IMG/VR virus record: IMGVR_UViG_3300017788_000089
Span: 1-34,375 of that record
From: a virus
Length of the DNA stretch: 34,375 nt
Reading direction: 5' to 3' (one strand)
The notes under the pieces were generated by a model. That model saw only the letters and a program-made list of their open reading frames with translations, had not been told where the DNA came from and made no database searches. Of this stretch, positions 1 to 8,262 are shown in pieces (position 1 is the stretch's first letter; each line of letters starts with the position of its first letter). The position numbers and the translations under genes were made by a program.

Positions 1-1
1 A

Positions 2-3000
2 ATAGATTTAGTTGCTCAAGCATCAAGACAACTATTGAGTGAATTCACATCACAGAATACTGCTTGGGTAGGAATTTCTAAATTATCTGATCGTGCTCAG
101 AGTGACATAAGAAAAGCTTTTGGGTTTATAGATTGTTGTGAACAAATTAAAAATGTTGCAGTCGAGATGCACGGGGTTAGAAGCGATTTAAGAATAGCGG
201 AGCAGACCAAGGCAAATTTATTGTCTGAACAAGCCGCTAGGTCAGTTGGGGGTGGTGATGATGGTAGTCTAAGCAGACAACTTGAAAATACTTTATCCAA
301 TCAAGCAAATTCAGGAAGACGTACAAGTGGTGGAAGTGGAGGTGGAGGTGGAAGAGGAGCTAATGCTCCCGGAACTGGACCAGATATGGGGCAAATGTTT
401 GCTCTTGCACAACTTGTTCAAGCAGGGCTTGCAACTGCCACAAATATTGCCACGAATCTTGCTGATAAAGCGGGAATTAATCCTTTATCAGTTTTTGATG
501 GACTATTTGCCAACCAAGATCAGTATACTAAAAATATGCGAGTTATTATCCATGAGCAACATGGTTTTGGAAATTTAAACCGTGAAATAGAACAACAATA
601 TACAAACATCTACGACCAGCTCGGCGCAGCGGGCGTTACTGACGCAAAATATAAGGAGTTACAAAGCAAAAATTTAGAACGTGGTTTAGGTTATTTAAGC
701 GAGCAAGAAGCAATACAAATAAGAATGTCTAAGCTTACCGACAAAGAACAAAAAGCAGGAGGGAAAGAGTTTAAGGTTCTAAAACGAAGATTACAAATGC
801 TTCATAGCATTCAAACATCTGCCTCAAACACGGCAACAATGCTTCATATGAGTGCCGATACATTGAATGAAATGTTTATGGATATGCATTATCACATTGG
901 ACTTTCTTCCATGGAATTGGGAGAAATGGGTCGTCACATGCAGCACGTTGCCAAAACTACGGGAGTAACAGGTGCTCAATTAGAGCGTGCTATGAAGTCG
1001 GCAGAGGGTGTCATAAAAAACCTCAAAAAAGCTGGTGTTGTGAGTATGGAGGCAAATAAAAAAGTCATGTCATTTATGGCCGCTTCTCAAAAGTATGGTT
1101 TTGAAGGTGGTGCTGATATGATGAACGCTTTGTCGAGCAGAGAGGCTTTTCTTGAATCAAGCCAAAGAATGTTCTTATCGAACATAGCAGCCGCCTCAGG
1201 GGAACAAGACGCTATCACAGATCTGGTAATGGGAACAACTTTGCAGAATCCTGAAGGAATGAAACGACTCATGAAGGGCACAGAGAATTTTGTTAAACAG
1301 AGATTTACACAAGTAATTGGCCCTGACATTGCTGATGCTGTTGGCATAAATCTGAACGAAATAAGTCCTGAGAATATCAGCAAGGTAATAGAGAAATTGC
1401 AAATGGGAGACACAAGAGCGAAACAAGCTGCCGCTGTTCTTCAAAGACAGTTTAAAGCCTTAGGGATGGAGCTTGGTGAAGTTGAACAAATGTACAAAGC
1501 ACAAAAAGAAGCATCCAAAACACCTTTGGAAAGAATGGGAGGTTTAGATAAACAATTAGCAAATTTACAAAAAGCAAAAGAAAGCGGTGTTGATGTTTCG
1601 GATGAGATTAAGCGAGTTGAAGCTGAAAAAAGAGCATTACAAAACAACATGAATATGGATGCAATAGGTGCTTTAAACACTTATCAAAAAGAATTAGAAA
1701 CAATGAAAAAAGGTGGCGATGCTGGAGCACGTGCAGAAGAAATGTTGCTTAAAAAAATGACGGGAATATTGGGAGAGACAGATGCGGATACTTTTATAAA
1801 AGAACTTAAAACAGGTCAACCTAAGCTTATCGGAGAAACTTTAAAAAATCTAGATCAAAGACTTAAAGATTCTGACATGGGTGGAGTGGCGTCTCAAATA
1901 GCAAAAAATTTCCCGGATTATAATGAATTTCAAAAAAAATTAGCTGCTGGCGATGCAGAGGCCGTGGAAGAGCTTCAGAGGGTTATGCAGTTAGAGGGAG
2001 TAAAGGAGAAAGCAGCACAGGATCCTATTACAAGTCTTCAAGAGACATTAAGAGAGACCAATAATTATCTTTCCAATCTTGCTCTTGCATTTCGTTTATC
2101 TCTTGGTGCTTTTGGTGCTTTGGCTATTGCTATACTTTCTGGTGTTGGCAGTATTGTGGGAGCTATTGCTGCTTTTGGCACAACTATATTAACGGCAATG
2201 GGTGGAATATCGTCAATGAGAGGTTTAATGGGTGGTGGTGGTGGGATGATGGGCGGAAGAGGTGGAGGAAGATTTGCAAGAGGAAGAAGGGCTGTTGCAT
2301 CTGGCAGAAGTGGCAGAATGACAACTGCCGCACGAGCTAGAGGAACAACAGGCAGAGCAACCGCTAGTTCAAGGCCAAGAAGATCCAGAAGACCTCGTGT
2401 TAGAGGTGGTCGAGGTAGTTGGTTGCCCATGTTGGCGACAGCAGGGATTTCTTATATGGCAGGATCTTATATGTCATCTGGAGGAGATGAGAATGAAATG
2501 GGCGACGGCTCTGTTCCTGATTTACTGACTCAAATACGTGATATTTTAGCAAATTGTTGTGCCAACGGAGGATTAGGAGGAGGAAAAGGAGCACCTATAG
2601 ATCTTGGCGATCTAGTTCCAGAGGACAATGGCAGTTATCTTTCTGATAATACTTTGGATCGTATGGATAGTTTGGCAAATAATTTGGGTTACGCCCAAAT
2701 GGGAATGTTTGCTTTAGCTGACTTTGGTGGTGATGCGGCTAAATCTGCATCTAAAGCAGCCACTCAAAGTATTGATGACGTTGCAAGAGCAGCCACTCAA
2801 GGTGTTGATGACGTTGCAAGAGCAGCCACTCAAAGTGTTGATGACGTTGCAAGAGCAGCGGCAACAAACTCAAGTACTGTTGCGAGAGCATCTGCAAGTG
2901 GCGTAGATGATGCTGTTCGTGCAGCAAATGCAGCCGCAAATGCTGGGACACAAGGTTCTGTTGCCGCAGCGGCTGGTGGTGCTGGTGGTGTGCCAAAGCC

Positions 3001-5686
3001 GCCATCTGTTCCATCTGCGGCTGGTGGTGCAATGCCAAAACCGCCAGCCGCAAGAGGTTTTTTTGGAAAAATGGGTGATTCCATTAGTAGTGCGTGGAAT
3101 TCAACAAAATCCACAGTAAGCAGTGCTGCCGGATCTGTAAGGAGCGGGGCAGGTAATTTGTTAAGTTCGGCGGGAGGTGCTCTTGAGTCAGCAAAAACTA
3201 GTGTTGGAAGTGCTGTAGAGTCTGTCAGGAGTGGAGCGGGAACTGCTTGGCAAAAAACATCCGGAGCAGTTTCTAGTGCGTACTCATCTGCCAAAGGTGC
3301 TGTTGGAGGAGTAGGAGAGTATCTACAAAAGAAGATAGCCTCAGGTGTTAGTGTGGCTGGCGACTATGCCAGACTAGCAAAAGACAAACTTGGTATAACG
3401 CATGTTCAAGAATTTTTATCAAAAAATATCAAAAAAATAATTCCAAATGCTCTAAAAAGTGGAGGCGGCACAATAGGAAAAGGACTTATGAATGTTCTTA
3501 GAGGTGCCGCAAAATATGCAGGGCCAATAGCTGGTGTGTTGGAATTAGCATTCACAGGCATGGACGTTTATGAAGCGGCCAATCAAAAAGGTGTGCCTGT
3601 TGAAGAGTTGCAGTCAGAGATAGGGAAGATCGTGATAAGTAATGGGTTAGGTTTCTTGGCTGGCACCTTAGCGGCATCTGGCCTCGGCGCTTTATTGTCG
3701 CCAATACCGGGAGGAACAATAGTTGGTGGCATTCTTGGATATATGGGAGGAGATGCTGTTGGGCGAATGCTGGGAAATGCTATATCTGATTACGTTGGAG
3801 GTCCATTTCTTGGGAAGACTATTTTTGATTTGGGATCATCATGGGGTTGGTGGCCAAATAAAGGAGCTAGAGAAGCAGACATAGCCGCCGCACAAGAACC
3901 AACAGGAATGCCAGATGCCTCACAAGTTCCAGCAGATGCAAAAACAGTTGAGAATTCATTGCCAGCATATGAAGTTGGTGCCAGAGAAATTTTACAAGCT
4001 GGGGTTGCACAACTTCACGAAGGCGAAGTTGTAGTGCCAAAAGATGTTTGGGAAAAAATAAAAGCGGTCGGGGCTGGGCCTTTTAGTGGTGCTGCAAGTA
4101 TTCTTTCTGCTATAAAACACTCTTTTAAAGATTCTGAAAAGCCTGATATGAACTTATACGAATCATTGGGAATGAAAAGAAAAATGAGCATGATGGGATT
4201 GCTAAGTCCTCTCATGTTAGGTGCGTTTGATAAAAAATCTCCTATGGAAGCTGGAGAAGAGCAAACAAATCTTATGTTAAAAGATATAAATCCTAAAGAA
4301 ACATTGAACCAAGAAAGTTTTAATTTTCAAGAAAAATCCTTAAATTTACTTGAAAAATTAGTAAGCCTTACGGGTCTTTCTCTGGGAATAAATAAAAAAG
4401 AAACAAAAGAGAAAGAATCTGCCGGAACAAATACAATTTCTGAAGTTTTTGAAAAATACAAAAGTACTATTGGGTCTAAACTATCCGCTGCATCAGACAT
4501 TCTTGGACTAAGTAAAGTTTTTTCTTCTGTAACAAATTTAGGTATTTTCGATAAACAAAAACCATCTGAAGCAATTAAAGGGTCAATAGACACCGAACTT
4601 ACCGCAGAAATGGTTAAGTCCCACCCGGAAATTGTGGCTGATCTTTTCTCAAAATTTAATCCAGATAACTTTAGAGGAACAAACATCGATCCGATGGCTG
4701 GCTCGTATTCGCCTACAATATCTGATTTACTAAATGGATCTATGACCAACATAAACAGAAGTGTTATGGCAACGATGAAAGAAGAAGGTTTGTTTGGCCC
4801 TGATAAAAAAGAAGAAGCATCTGATGTTGAGAAACAAAACTTTTTAAGCAAACTCCCAATTAGTTCTTTATCGGGTTTAGGCTATGGAATTGGAAAATCT
4901 AGTCCTATCGGAGAAACTTTGCAAAAAGTATTCGAGTCTATGTCGGAAAAGATCAAGTCTGTTGTTAATTTTTCTAGTCTAGGTATTTTTGATTCTGATA
5001 AAAAAGAAGAAGCATCTGATGTTGCAAAACAAAACTTTTTAATGAAAATGAGCGGTTTAAATTTAAATGATATTGCCATATTGGAGATGGAAAAATATTT
5101 AAGTAAAAAATCAAAAATTGAAAAAAACATAGTAGCAGATGCTAGCGATTCATTCAACTATGGAACAGAGGCGTCTGATTCTGCTTCTAAAGTTTTTGGT
5201 AACAACTATAGTGTTTTGGATCCTAGTATTTCTCCTTCTATGATGGATTATTCGGACGATGTTAAGGGAGTTGCGTCTCCATACACCATGGATTATTCGG
5301 ATGATTTGAAGGGAGAGGTCGGAACTCTAGGATTAAGCAGATTTGCTATGGAGTCTGCTGTTGAGCAAAAAAAATATGGGGAAACAGCACGCACTAATAC
5401 AGCGGTTTTGCCCAGCATGGATGATGTTGCAGATTATCTGCTTGTTGATCAGTCAAATAAATTAGACCAAATGATAAATCTTTTAGATGCAATTAGAAAC
5501 AACACATCAAGAGGATCCATGTTAGGAACCGATGTGATCGGATCTATAGCTAGTGACGCTGCACCCGGATCGTCGTCTGGAATAAAGAATGCTGCTCGTG
5601 ATATGAATAGAGGATTATGGGATTTAACTTATAGTGATTACTCGTCGTCTTCGATAACAACCGATGGTCGTGGAGGTATTGGTTAA
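2..5686 (+). CDS. Tail tape measure protein, 5'-truncated by the window
   Basis: The frame is open from the first bases of the window (codons from position 2), so the true start lies upstream; a TTG at 35 is only the first start-like codon. At least 1,894 codons are present. The tape measure sets tail length and passes into the host envelope during injection. Support: great length; position directly before baseplate genes; long Ala/Gln/Lys-rich helical stretches; a hydrophobic segment at about 2078-2210; further Gly/Ala-rich hydrophobic segments at about 3630-3800; and the motif QAGVAQLHEGEVVVP near 3997-4041, resembling the LH.GE.VVP motif common near the C-terminus of tape measures. An Arg/Gly-rich basic tract follows the first hydrophobic segment (about 2245-2425). 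Three 11-residue repeats lie at 2756-2854 and degenerate FD(K)K..EA modules at about 4200-5045. No lytic domain was recognised. The stop overlaps the next start by one base. Confidence 0.88.
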   Translation: MDLVAQASRQLLSEFTSQNTAWVGISKLSDRAQSDIRKAFGFIDCCEQIKNVAVEMHGVRSDLRIAEQTKANLLSEQAARSVGGGDDGSLSRQLENTLSNQANSGRRTSGGSGGGGGRGANAPGTGPDMGQMFALAQLVQAGLATATNIATNLADKAGINPLSVFDGLFANQDQYTKNMRVIIHEQHGFGNLNREIEQQYTNIYDQLGAAGVTDAKYKELQSKNLERGLGYLSEQEAIQIRMSKLTDKEQKAGGKEFKVLKRRLQMLHSIQTSASNTATMLHMSADTLNEMFMDMHYHIGLSSMELGEMGRHMQHVAKTTGVTGAQLERAMKSAEGVIKNLKKAGVVSMEANKKVMSFMAASQKYGFEGGADMMNALSSREAFLESSQRMFLSNIAAASGEQDAITDLVMGTTLQNPEGMKRLMKGTENFVKQRFTQVIGPDIADAVGINLNEISPENISKVIEKLQMGDTRAKQAAAVLQRQFKALGMELGEVEQMYKAQKEASKTPLERMGGLDKQLANLQKAKESGVDVSDEIKRVEAEKRALQNNMNMDAIGALNTYQKELETMKKGGDAGARAEEMLLKKMTGILGETDADTFIKELKTGQPKLIGETLKNLDQRLKDSDMGGVASQIAKNFPDYNEFQKKLAAGDAEAVEELQRVMQLEGVKEKAAQDPITSLQETLRETNNYLSNLALAFRLSLGAFGALAIAILSGVGSIVGAIAAFGTTILTAMGGISSMRGLMGGGGGMMGGRGGGRFARGRRAVASGRSGRMTTAARARGTTGRATASSRPRRSRRPRVRGGRGSWLPMLATAGISYMAGSYMSSGGDENEMGDGSVPDLLTQIRDILANCCANGGLGGGKGAPIDLGDLVPEDNGSYLSDNTLDRMDSLANNLGYAQMGMFALADFGGDAAKSASKAATQSIDDVARAATQGVDDVARAATQSVDDVARAAATNSSTVARASASGVDDAVRAANAAANAGTQGSVAAAAGGAGGVPKPPSVPSAAGGAMPKPPAARGFFGKMGDSISSAWNSTKSTVSSAAGSVRSGAGNLLSSAGGALESAKTSVGSAVESVRSGAGTAWQKTSGAVSSAYSSAKGAVGGVGEYLQKKIASGVSVAGDYARLAKDKLGITHVQEFLSKNIKKIIPNALKSGGGTIGKGLMNVLRGAAKYAGPIAGVLELAFTGMDVYEAANQKGVPVEELQSEIGKIVISNGLGFLAGTLAASGLGALLSPIPGGTIVGGILGYMGGDAVGRMLGNAISDYVGGPFLGKTIFDLGSSWGWWPNKGAREADIAAAQEPTGMPDASQVPADAKTVENSLPAYEVGAREILQAGVAQLHEGEVVVPKDVWEKIKAVGAGPFSGAASILSAIKHSFKDSEKPDMNLYESLGMKRKMSMMGLLSPLMLGAFDKKSPMEAGEEQTNLMLKDINPKETLNQESFNFQEKSLNLLEKLVSLTGLSLGINKKETKEKESAGTNTISEVFEKYKSTIGSKLSAASDILGLSKVFSSVTNLGIFDKQKPSEAIKGSIDTELTAEMVKSHPEIVADLFSKFNPDNFRGTNIDPMAGSYSPTISDLLNGSMTNINRSVMATMKEEGLFGPDKKEEASDVEKQNFLSKLPISSLSGLGYGIGKSSPIGETLQKVFESMSEKIKSVVNFSSLGIFDSDKKEEASDVAKQNFLMKMSGLNLNDIAILEMEKYLSKKSKIEKNIVADASDSFNYGTEASDSASKVFGNNYSVLDPSISPSMMDYSDDVKGVASPYTMDYSDDLKGEVGTLGLSRFAMESAVEQKKYGETARTNTAVLPSMDDVADYLLVDQSNKLDQMINLLDAIRNNTSRGSMLGTDVIGSIASDAAPGSSSGIKNAARDMNRGLWDLTYSDYSSSSITTDGRGGIG
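2756..2854 (+). repeat. Three tandem 33-bp repeats in the tape measure gene
   Basis: Units at 2756-2788, 2789-2821 and 2822-2854 are nearly identical and in frame. They encode AATQSIDDVAR with only I/V and S/G changes. Further degenerate copies (VARASASGVDDAVRAA) follow to about 2930. Confidence 0.9.
4801..5042 (+). repeat. Pair of 47-bp direct repeats in the tape measure gene
   Basis: Copies at 4801-4847 and 4996-5042 differ at two bases. Both encode DKKEEASDV.KQNFL, each after a GLF/GIF motif. More diverged copies of the same module appear near 4215 (GAFDKKSPMEAGEEQ) and 4543 (GIFDKQKPSEA). Confidence 0.85.
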
Positions 5687-6261
5687 TGAAAGCAACAAAT
5701 AACGGATCTTTAATCGAAATACCTGACTGTTACATTGTGATTCCCGGAACTGGAGCAAATGGTGGAGAGGGTATTATAAAATTAAACAATCTTCCTGATA
5801 TTAGCGATACAAAAAATGCTGTGTATAATAGCGAAGGAATTATAGGAAGAAGTTTTCCTTTGTATACATATTCTCATTCGGCAGATCGCAGTATAAATGT
5901 TCAGATTCATTTTTTTATCATTAATCCGGGTGATGGAGAAAGAAATTTATCTTACTTAAGTATGATAAAAAGTGCTGTATATCCTAGAAGTGGCGTATCA
6001 CAGAATACTCCTTTCCAACCGCCTCCTGTTTGTAGAATAAAATGTAAAAACTTATTAGACAGTAGAGAGTTATGTGTGATTCTTGAATCGTATAGCGTAA
6101 AATTTCCTACCGAAGTGGCTTGGGAGCAAAATAGTTATTGCCCTTATAGATTTGACGTTGATACAAACTGGAAGGTTGTTTACACATCCGAAAATCTTCC
6201 TTTTCAAGAAGACATGATATCAATGGCTAGAAATTCTAGAATTTTCACTCCTATAAGGTAG
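5686..6261 (+). CDS. Baseplate hub/tail-tube adaptor protein (CIS-tube/gp48-like, tentative)
   Basis: 191 residues, starting at the ATG that overlaps the tape measure stop (TAATG). I infer a tail-tube terminator or hub adaptor between tube and baseplate. The pattern is that of contractile-system tube/LysM proteins: a strand-rich N-terminus, a segment around residues 84-105 ending in SAVYPRSG, a proline run before a strand (PPPVCRIKC, 112-120), then CVILESYSVKFPTEVAW (130-146), which resembles the 'G.LESVSV.YE.F' strand of those proteins. The next gene encodes a gp53/LysM-like wedge protein, consistent with this role. The exact family (T4 gp48/gp54 against AFP7/XkdP-like) cannot be decided by eye. 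Confidence 0.55.
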   Translation: MKATNNGSLIEIPDCYIVIPGTGANGGEGIIKLNNLPDISDTKNAVYNSEGIIGRSFPLYTYSHSADRSINVQIHFFIINPGDGERNLSYLSMIKSAVYPRSGVSQNTPFQPPPVCRIKCKNLLDSRELCVILESYSVKFPTEVAWEQNSYCPYRFDVDTNWKVVYTSENLPFQEDMISMARNSRIFTPIR

Positions 6262-6265
6262 AAAA

Positions 6266-6592
6266 ATGACACAAATAATAGAACAAACTGGAATTCTTCC
6301 ATCAAGTCTTATGGCTGCTGGCAGCAGGTATTTGACGCAAGATATAATCTATTATGGGGAAAAGAGACTTATTACTTTTGCAACTTACAAAAGAAATATT
6401 TATATTCCAAATGGAAAAGAAAAAGTAATGCTAATTACAAAAGGCACAGAGTATCGTCCCGATCTGGTTTCTTATGATGTTTATGGGTTTGTTGATAATT
6501 GGTGGAAAATATTAGAAGCAAATAAAATGAAAGATGTATGGGAGTTTATAGCTGGTAAAACAATTTTATTACCGAATGTAGTGTCAGTATAA
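6266..6592 (+). CDS. Baseplate wedge protein, gp53-like
   Basis: 108 residues; the ATG follows the previous stop by four bases with AAGG upstream. The segment YRPDLVSYDVYGFVDNWWKI (63-82) followed by AN, and WEFIAGKTILLP (92-103), match the pattern of the T4 gp53 / LysM-like baseplate wedge family: a Tyr-Arg-Pro start, a Tyr-Gly, a Trp-Trp pair, an Asn, and a final Gly-Lys then Ile-Pro-type strand. T4 gp53 is longer, so this is a minimal version. In T4 gp53 stabilises contacts between neighbouring wedges. It sits between the hub adaptor and hub genes. Confidence 0.72.
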   Translation: MTQIIEQTGILPSSLMAAGSRYLTQDIIYYGEKRLITFATYKRNIYIPNGKEKVMLITKGTEYRPDLVSYDVYGFVDNWWKILEANKMKDVWEFIAGKTILLPNVVSV

Positions 6593-6612
6593 TTTTTTTA
6601 AAAAGAGGATCA

Positions 6613-8241
6613 ATGTCTTTAATAGATTGCACCCCCAGAAGAACTCCCGGAGGAAGATTAAGGTCGAATGAGGCATTAGAATATTATTCGTGCAAAGGAC
6701 AAGGATCAACTTATGAATTCGCAGAGTCTGGACACGTTCTTTCTCCTTGGGTTGCTATAGATTTTGTTGATGCAGACCTTAGTGGCACTGCTGGAGCAGC
6801 CATCACTGTTGGCAATAAATCTTCTGGTTCCACTAACCCAGAGAACTGTGCTGTAATAACGGGTTTTAGCCTAGGGCATTCTGATGGCTTTGATGTTCGT
6901 GTTACAATTCATGACACACAAGGAGGCTCTTTTGAACAATTTATGAATCATATTTTACAAGATTGGATTTGTTTAAAGGATAGAAATCCGGCCACTTTAA
7001 TGATGAAAATTCAATTTGGATGGACCAAAAATGGATGTTATGGGCCTTTGCCAAGAGCCAGTTCTCCTTGTTATTATGTTATTTGCGATGCTGTAGATGT
7101 TAATTATTCTCAAGGAAAATTTATTTTTGATATTGTTGGAAAAGACACCCCCTCTAGAATGATGGAAGGAGCATTAGAGCTTCAACAGGGCGGAGAAGGA
7201 GAAAACGCCACACATTTAATGCACGCTGTGTACAAGCTTATGTGTGACTCATCCCCTCCAAATATAGCTGTTGTTAATTACAAAATAATGAAAGATGGAG
7301 TAATAGTTTCAGCAGGTTTCGACCCAACAAGTACTGATATAGAAAAGGCTCCTGAGATATTTACAGGTCGTGATGCTATGGAAAAAAAATTTGGACCCAA
7401 AGGAAAATGGGATGCAAAAAATCAAGACAAATTACATGCTGCAAGAAGATGGATGAGTGAGTGTCCTAGCATTAATGGGTTGCCTTGGTTTGCCAGATAC
7501 AATCCAGAAGTTCAGGGAGGAGAACTAATTTTTTGGGAAAGCAAAAAACCAGAATGCGCCCCACAGAACGATCAATTTTGGGATCAGTTGTGTTTGGGAA
7601 CATACATTGTTAATGGTGGACCAGCCAGTCCTGTGATAGAGTTTAATCCAAAAATTCGATGGGATTTTGGATTAGTCACCGGATCTGGAGGTGCCATGAG
7701 TGATTTAAAAGCAAAACCCCTTGATCCCGAAGGTTCTAAAAATCCGGGCAACCCATGCTTGCCAAAGGAAAAAGTTGAAGGAGCGGGCGGAGTTCAACAA
7801 ACCACAACGTCTGAGACGCAACAAGATAGATTAGGAGAAAACTCCGACAAAGAAGTTGCCGATTCTGAGGTGAAGGATAAAAAAGCCACACAAATAAGTT
7901 ATACCAATGGAATTTCTGCTGATCTGGTTATTGTTGGAGATCCCACATTTTGTCCTCCTGTTGAGGCCATAAATATAAAAACAATATCTATTATTGTAAT
8001 AAATCCATTTTATATTATGCGAAACAACGGATCGCAGTGTGGAGATTGGTTGGCTTTGCCTCCTGTGAATGGCGTTTTGAGCAATAAAGCTTGGATTATT
8101 AAATCTATTAATCACACAATAGAAGCTGGCAAATATACAACGACTATAGGAGTCGAATTAACAGTTCCGGGTGTTGATTATCCTGCCGGAAATCCTTGGG
8201 GTGGATGGATAGGCGGATTTAGGGCCAGATCGTGTTCTTAA
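6613..8241 (+). CDS. Baseplate hub protein, gp27/late-control-D-like
   Basis: 542 residues; the ATG has GAGG seven bases upstream. The N-terminal half contains strand-rich regions with VITGFSLGHSDGFDVRVTIH (about 83-102) and an IQFGW segment, typical of hub proteins that define a local force or field domain. The C-terminus has the characteristic hub ending: DLVIVGDPTFCPP, then IIVINPFYI, then PVNGVLSNKAWIIKSINHTI followed by a Thr-rich final strand, matching the 'G.Y.V.sv.H.i..G.f.T.l.l' pattern of gp27 and phage late control protein D families. A low-complexity Lys/Glu/Thr/Gln linker lies at about residues 375-425. It should form the trimeric hub carrying the spike encoded by the next gene. 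It is longer than T4 gp27 (391 residues). Confidence 0.72.
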   Translation: MSLIDCTPRRTPGGRLRSNEALEYYSCKGQGSTYEFAESGHVLSPWVAIDFVDADLSGTAGAAITVGNKSSGSTNPENCAVITGFSLGHSDGFDVRVTIHDTQGGSFEQFMNHILQDWICLKDRNPATLMMKIQFGWTKNGCYGPLPRASSPCYYVICDAVDVNYSQGKFIFDIVGKDTPSRMMEGALELQQGGEGENATHLMHAVYKLMCDSSPPNIAVVNYKIMKDGVIVSAGFDPTSTDIEKAPEIFTGRDAMEKKFGPKGKWDAKNQDKLHAARRWMSECPSINGLPWFARYNPEVQGGELIFWESKKPECAPQNDQFWDQLCLGTYIVNGGPASPVIEFNPKIRWDFGLVTGSGGAMSDLKAKPLDPEGSKNPGNPCLPKEKVEGAGGVQQTTTSETQQDRLGENSDKEVADSEVKDKKATQISYTNGISADLVIVGDPTFCPPVEAINIKTISIIVINPFYIMRNNGSQCGDWLALPPVNGVLSNKAWIIKSINHTIEAGKYTTTIGVELTVPGVDYPAGNPWGGWIGGFRARSCS

Positions 8242-8262
8242 TTTTAGAAAAAGGTATTAATT

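Noticed and set aside
35-37. TTG as the start of the tape measure gene
   Set aside because: The frame remains open to the first bases of the window and no ribosome-binding site precedes the TTG.
2830-3294. Minus-strand Ala/Pro-rich frame of 154 codons
   Set aside because: It is antisense to the Ala/Gly/Ser-rich part of the tape measure gene; base composition alone keeps it open, and there is no ribosome-binding site.
4327-4851. Minus-strand frame of 174 codons
   Set aside because: It lies wholly inside the tape measure gene and its sequence mirrors the repeats of that gene.
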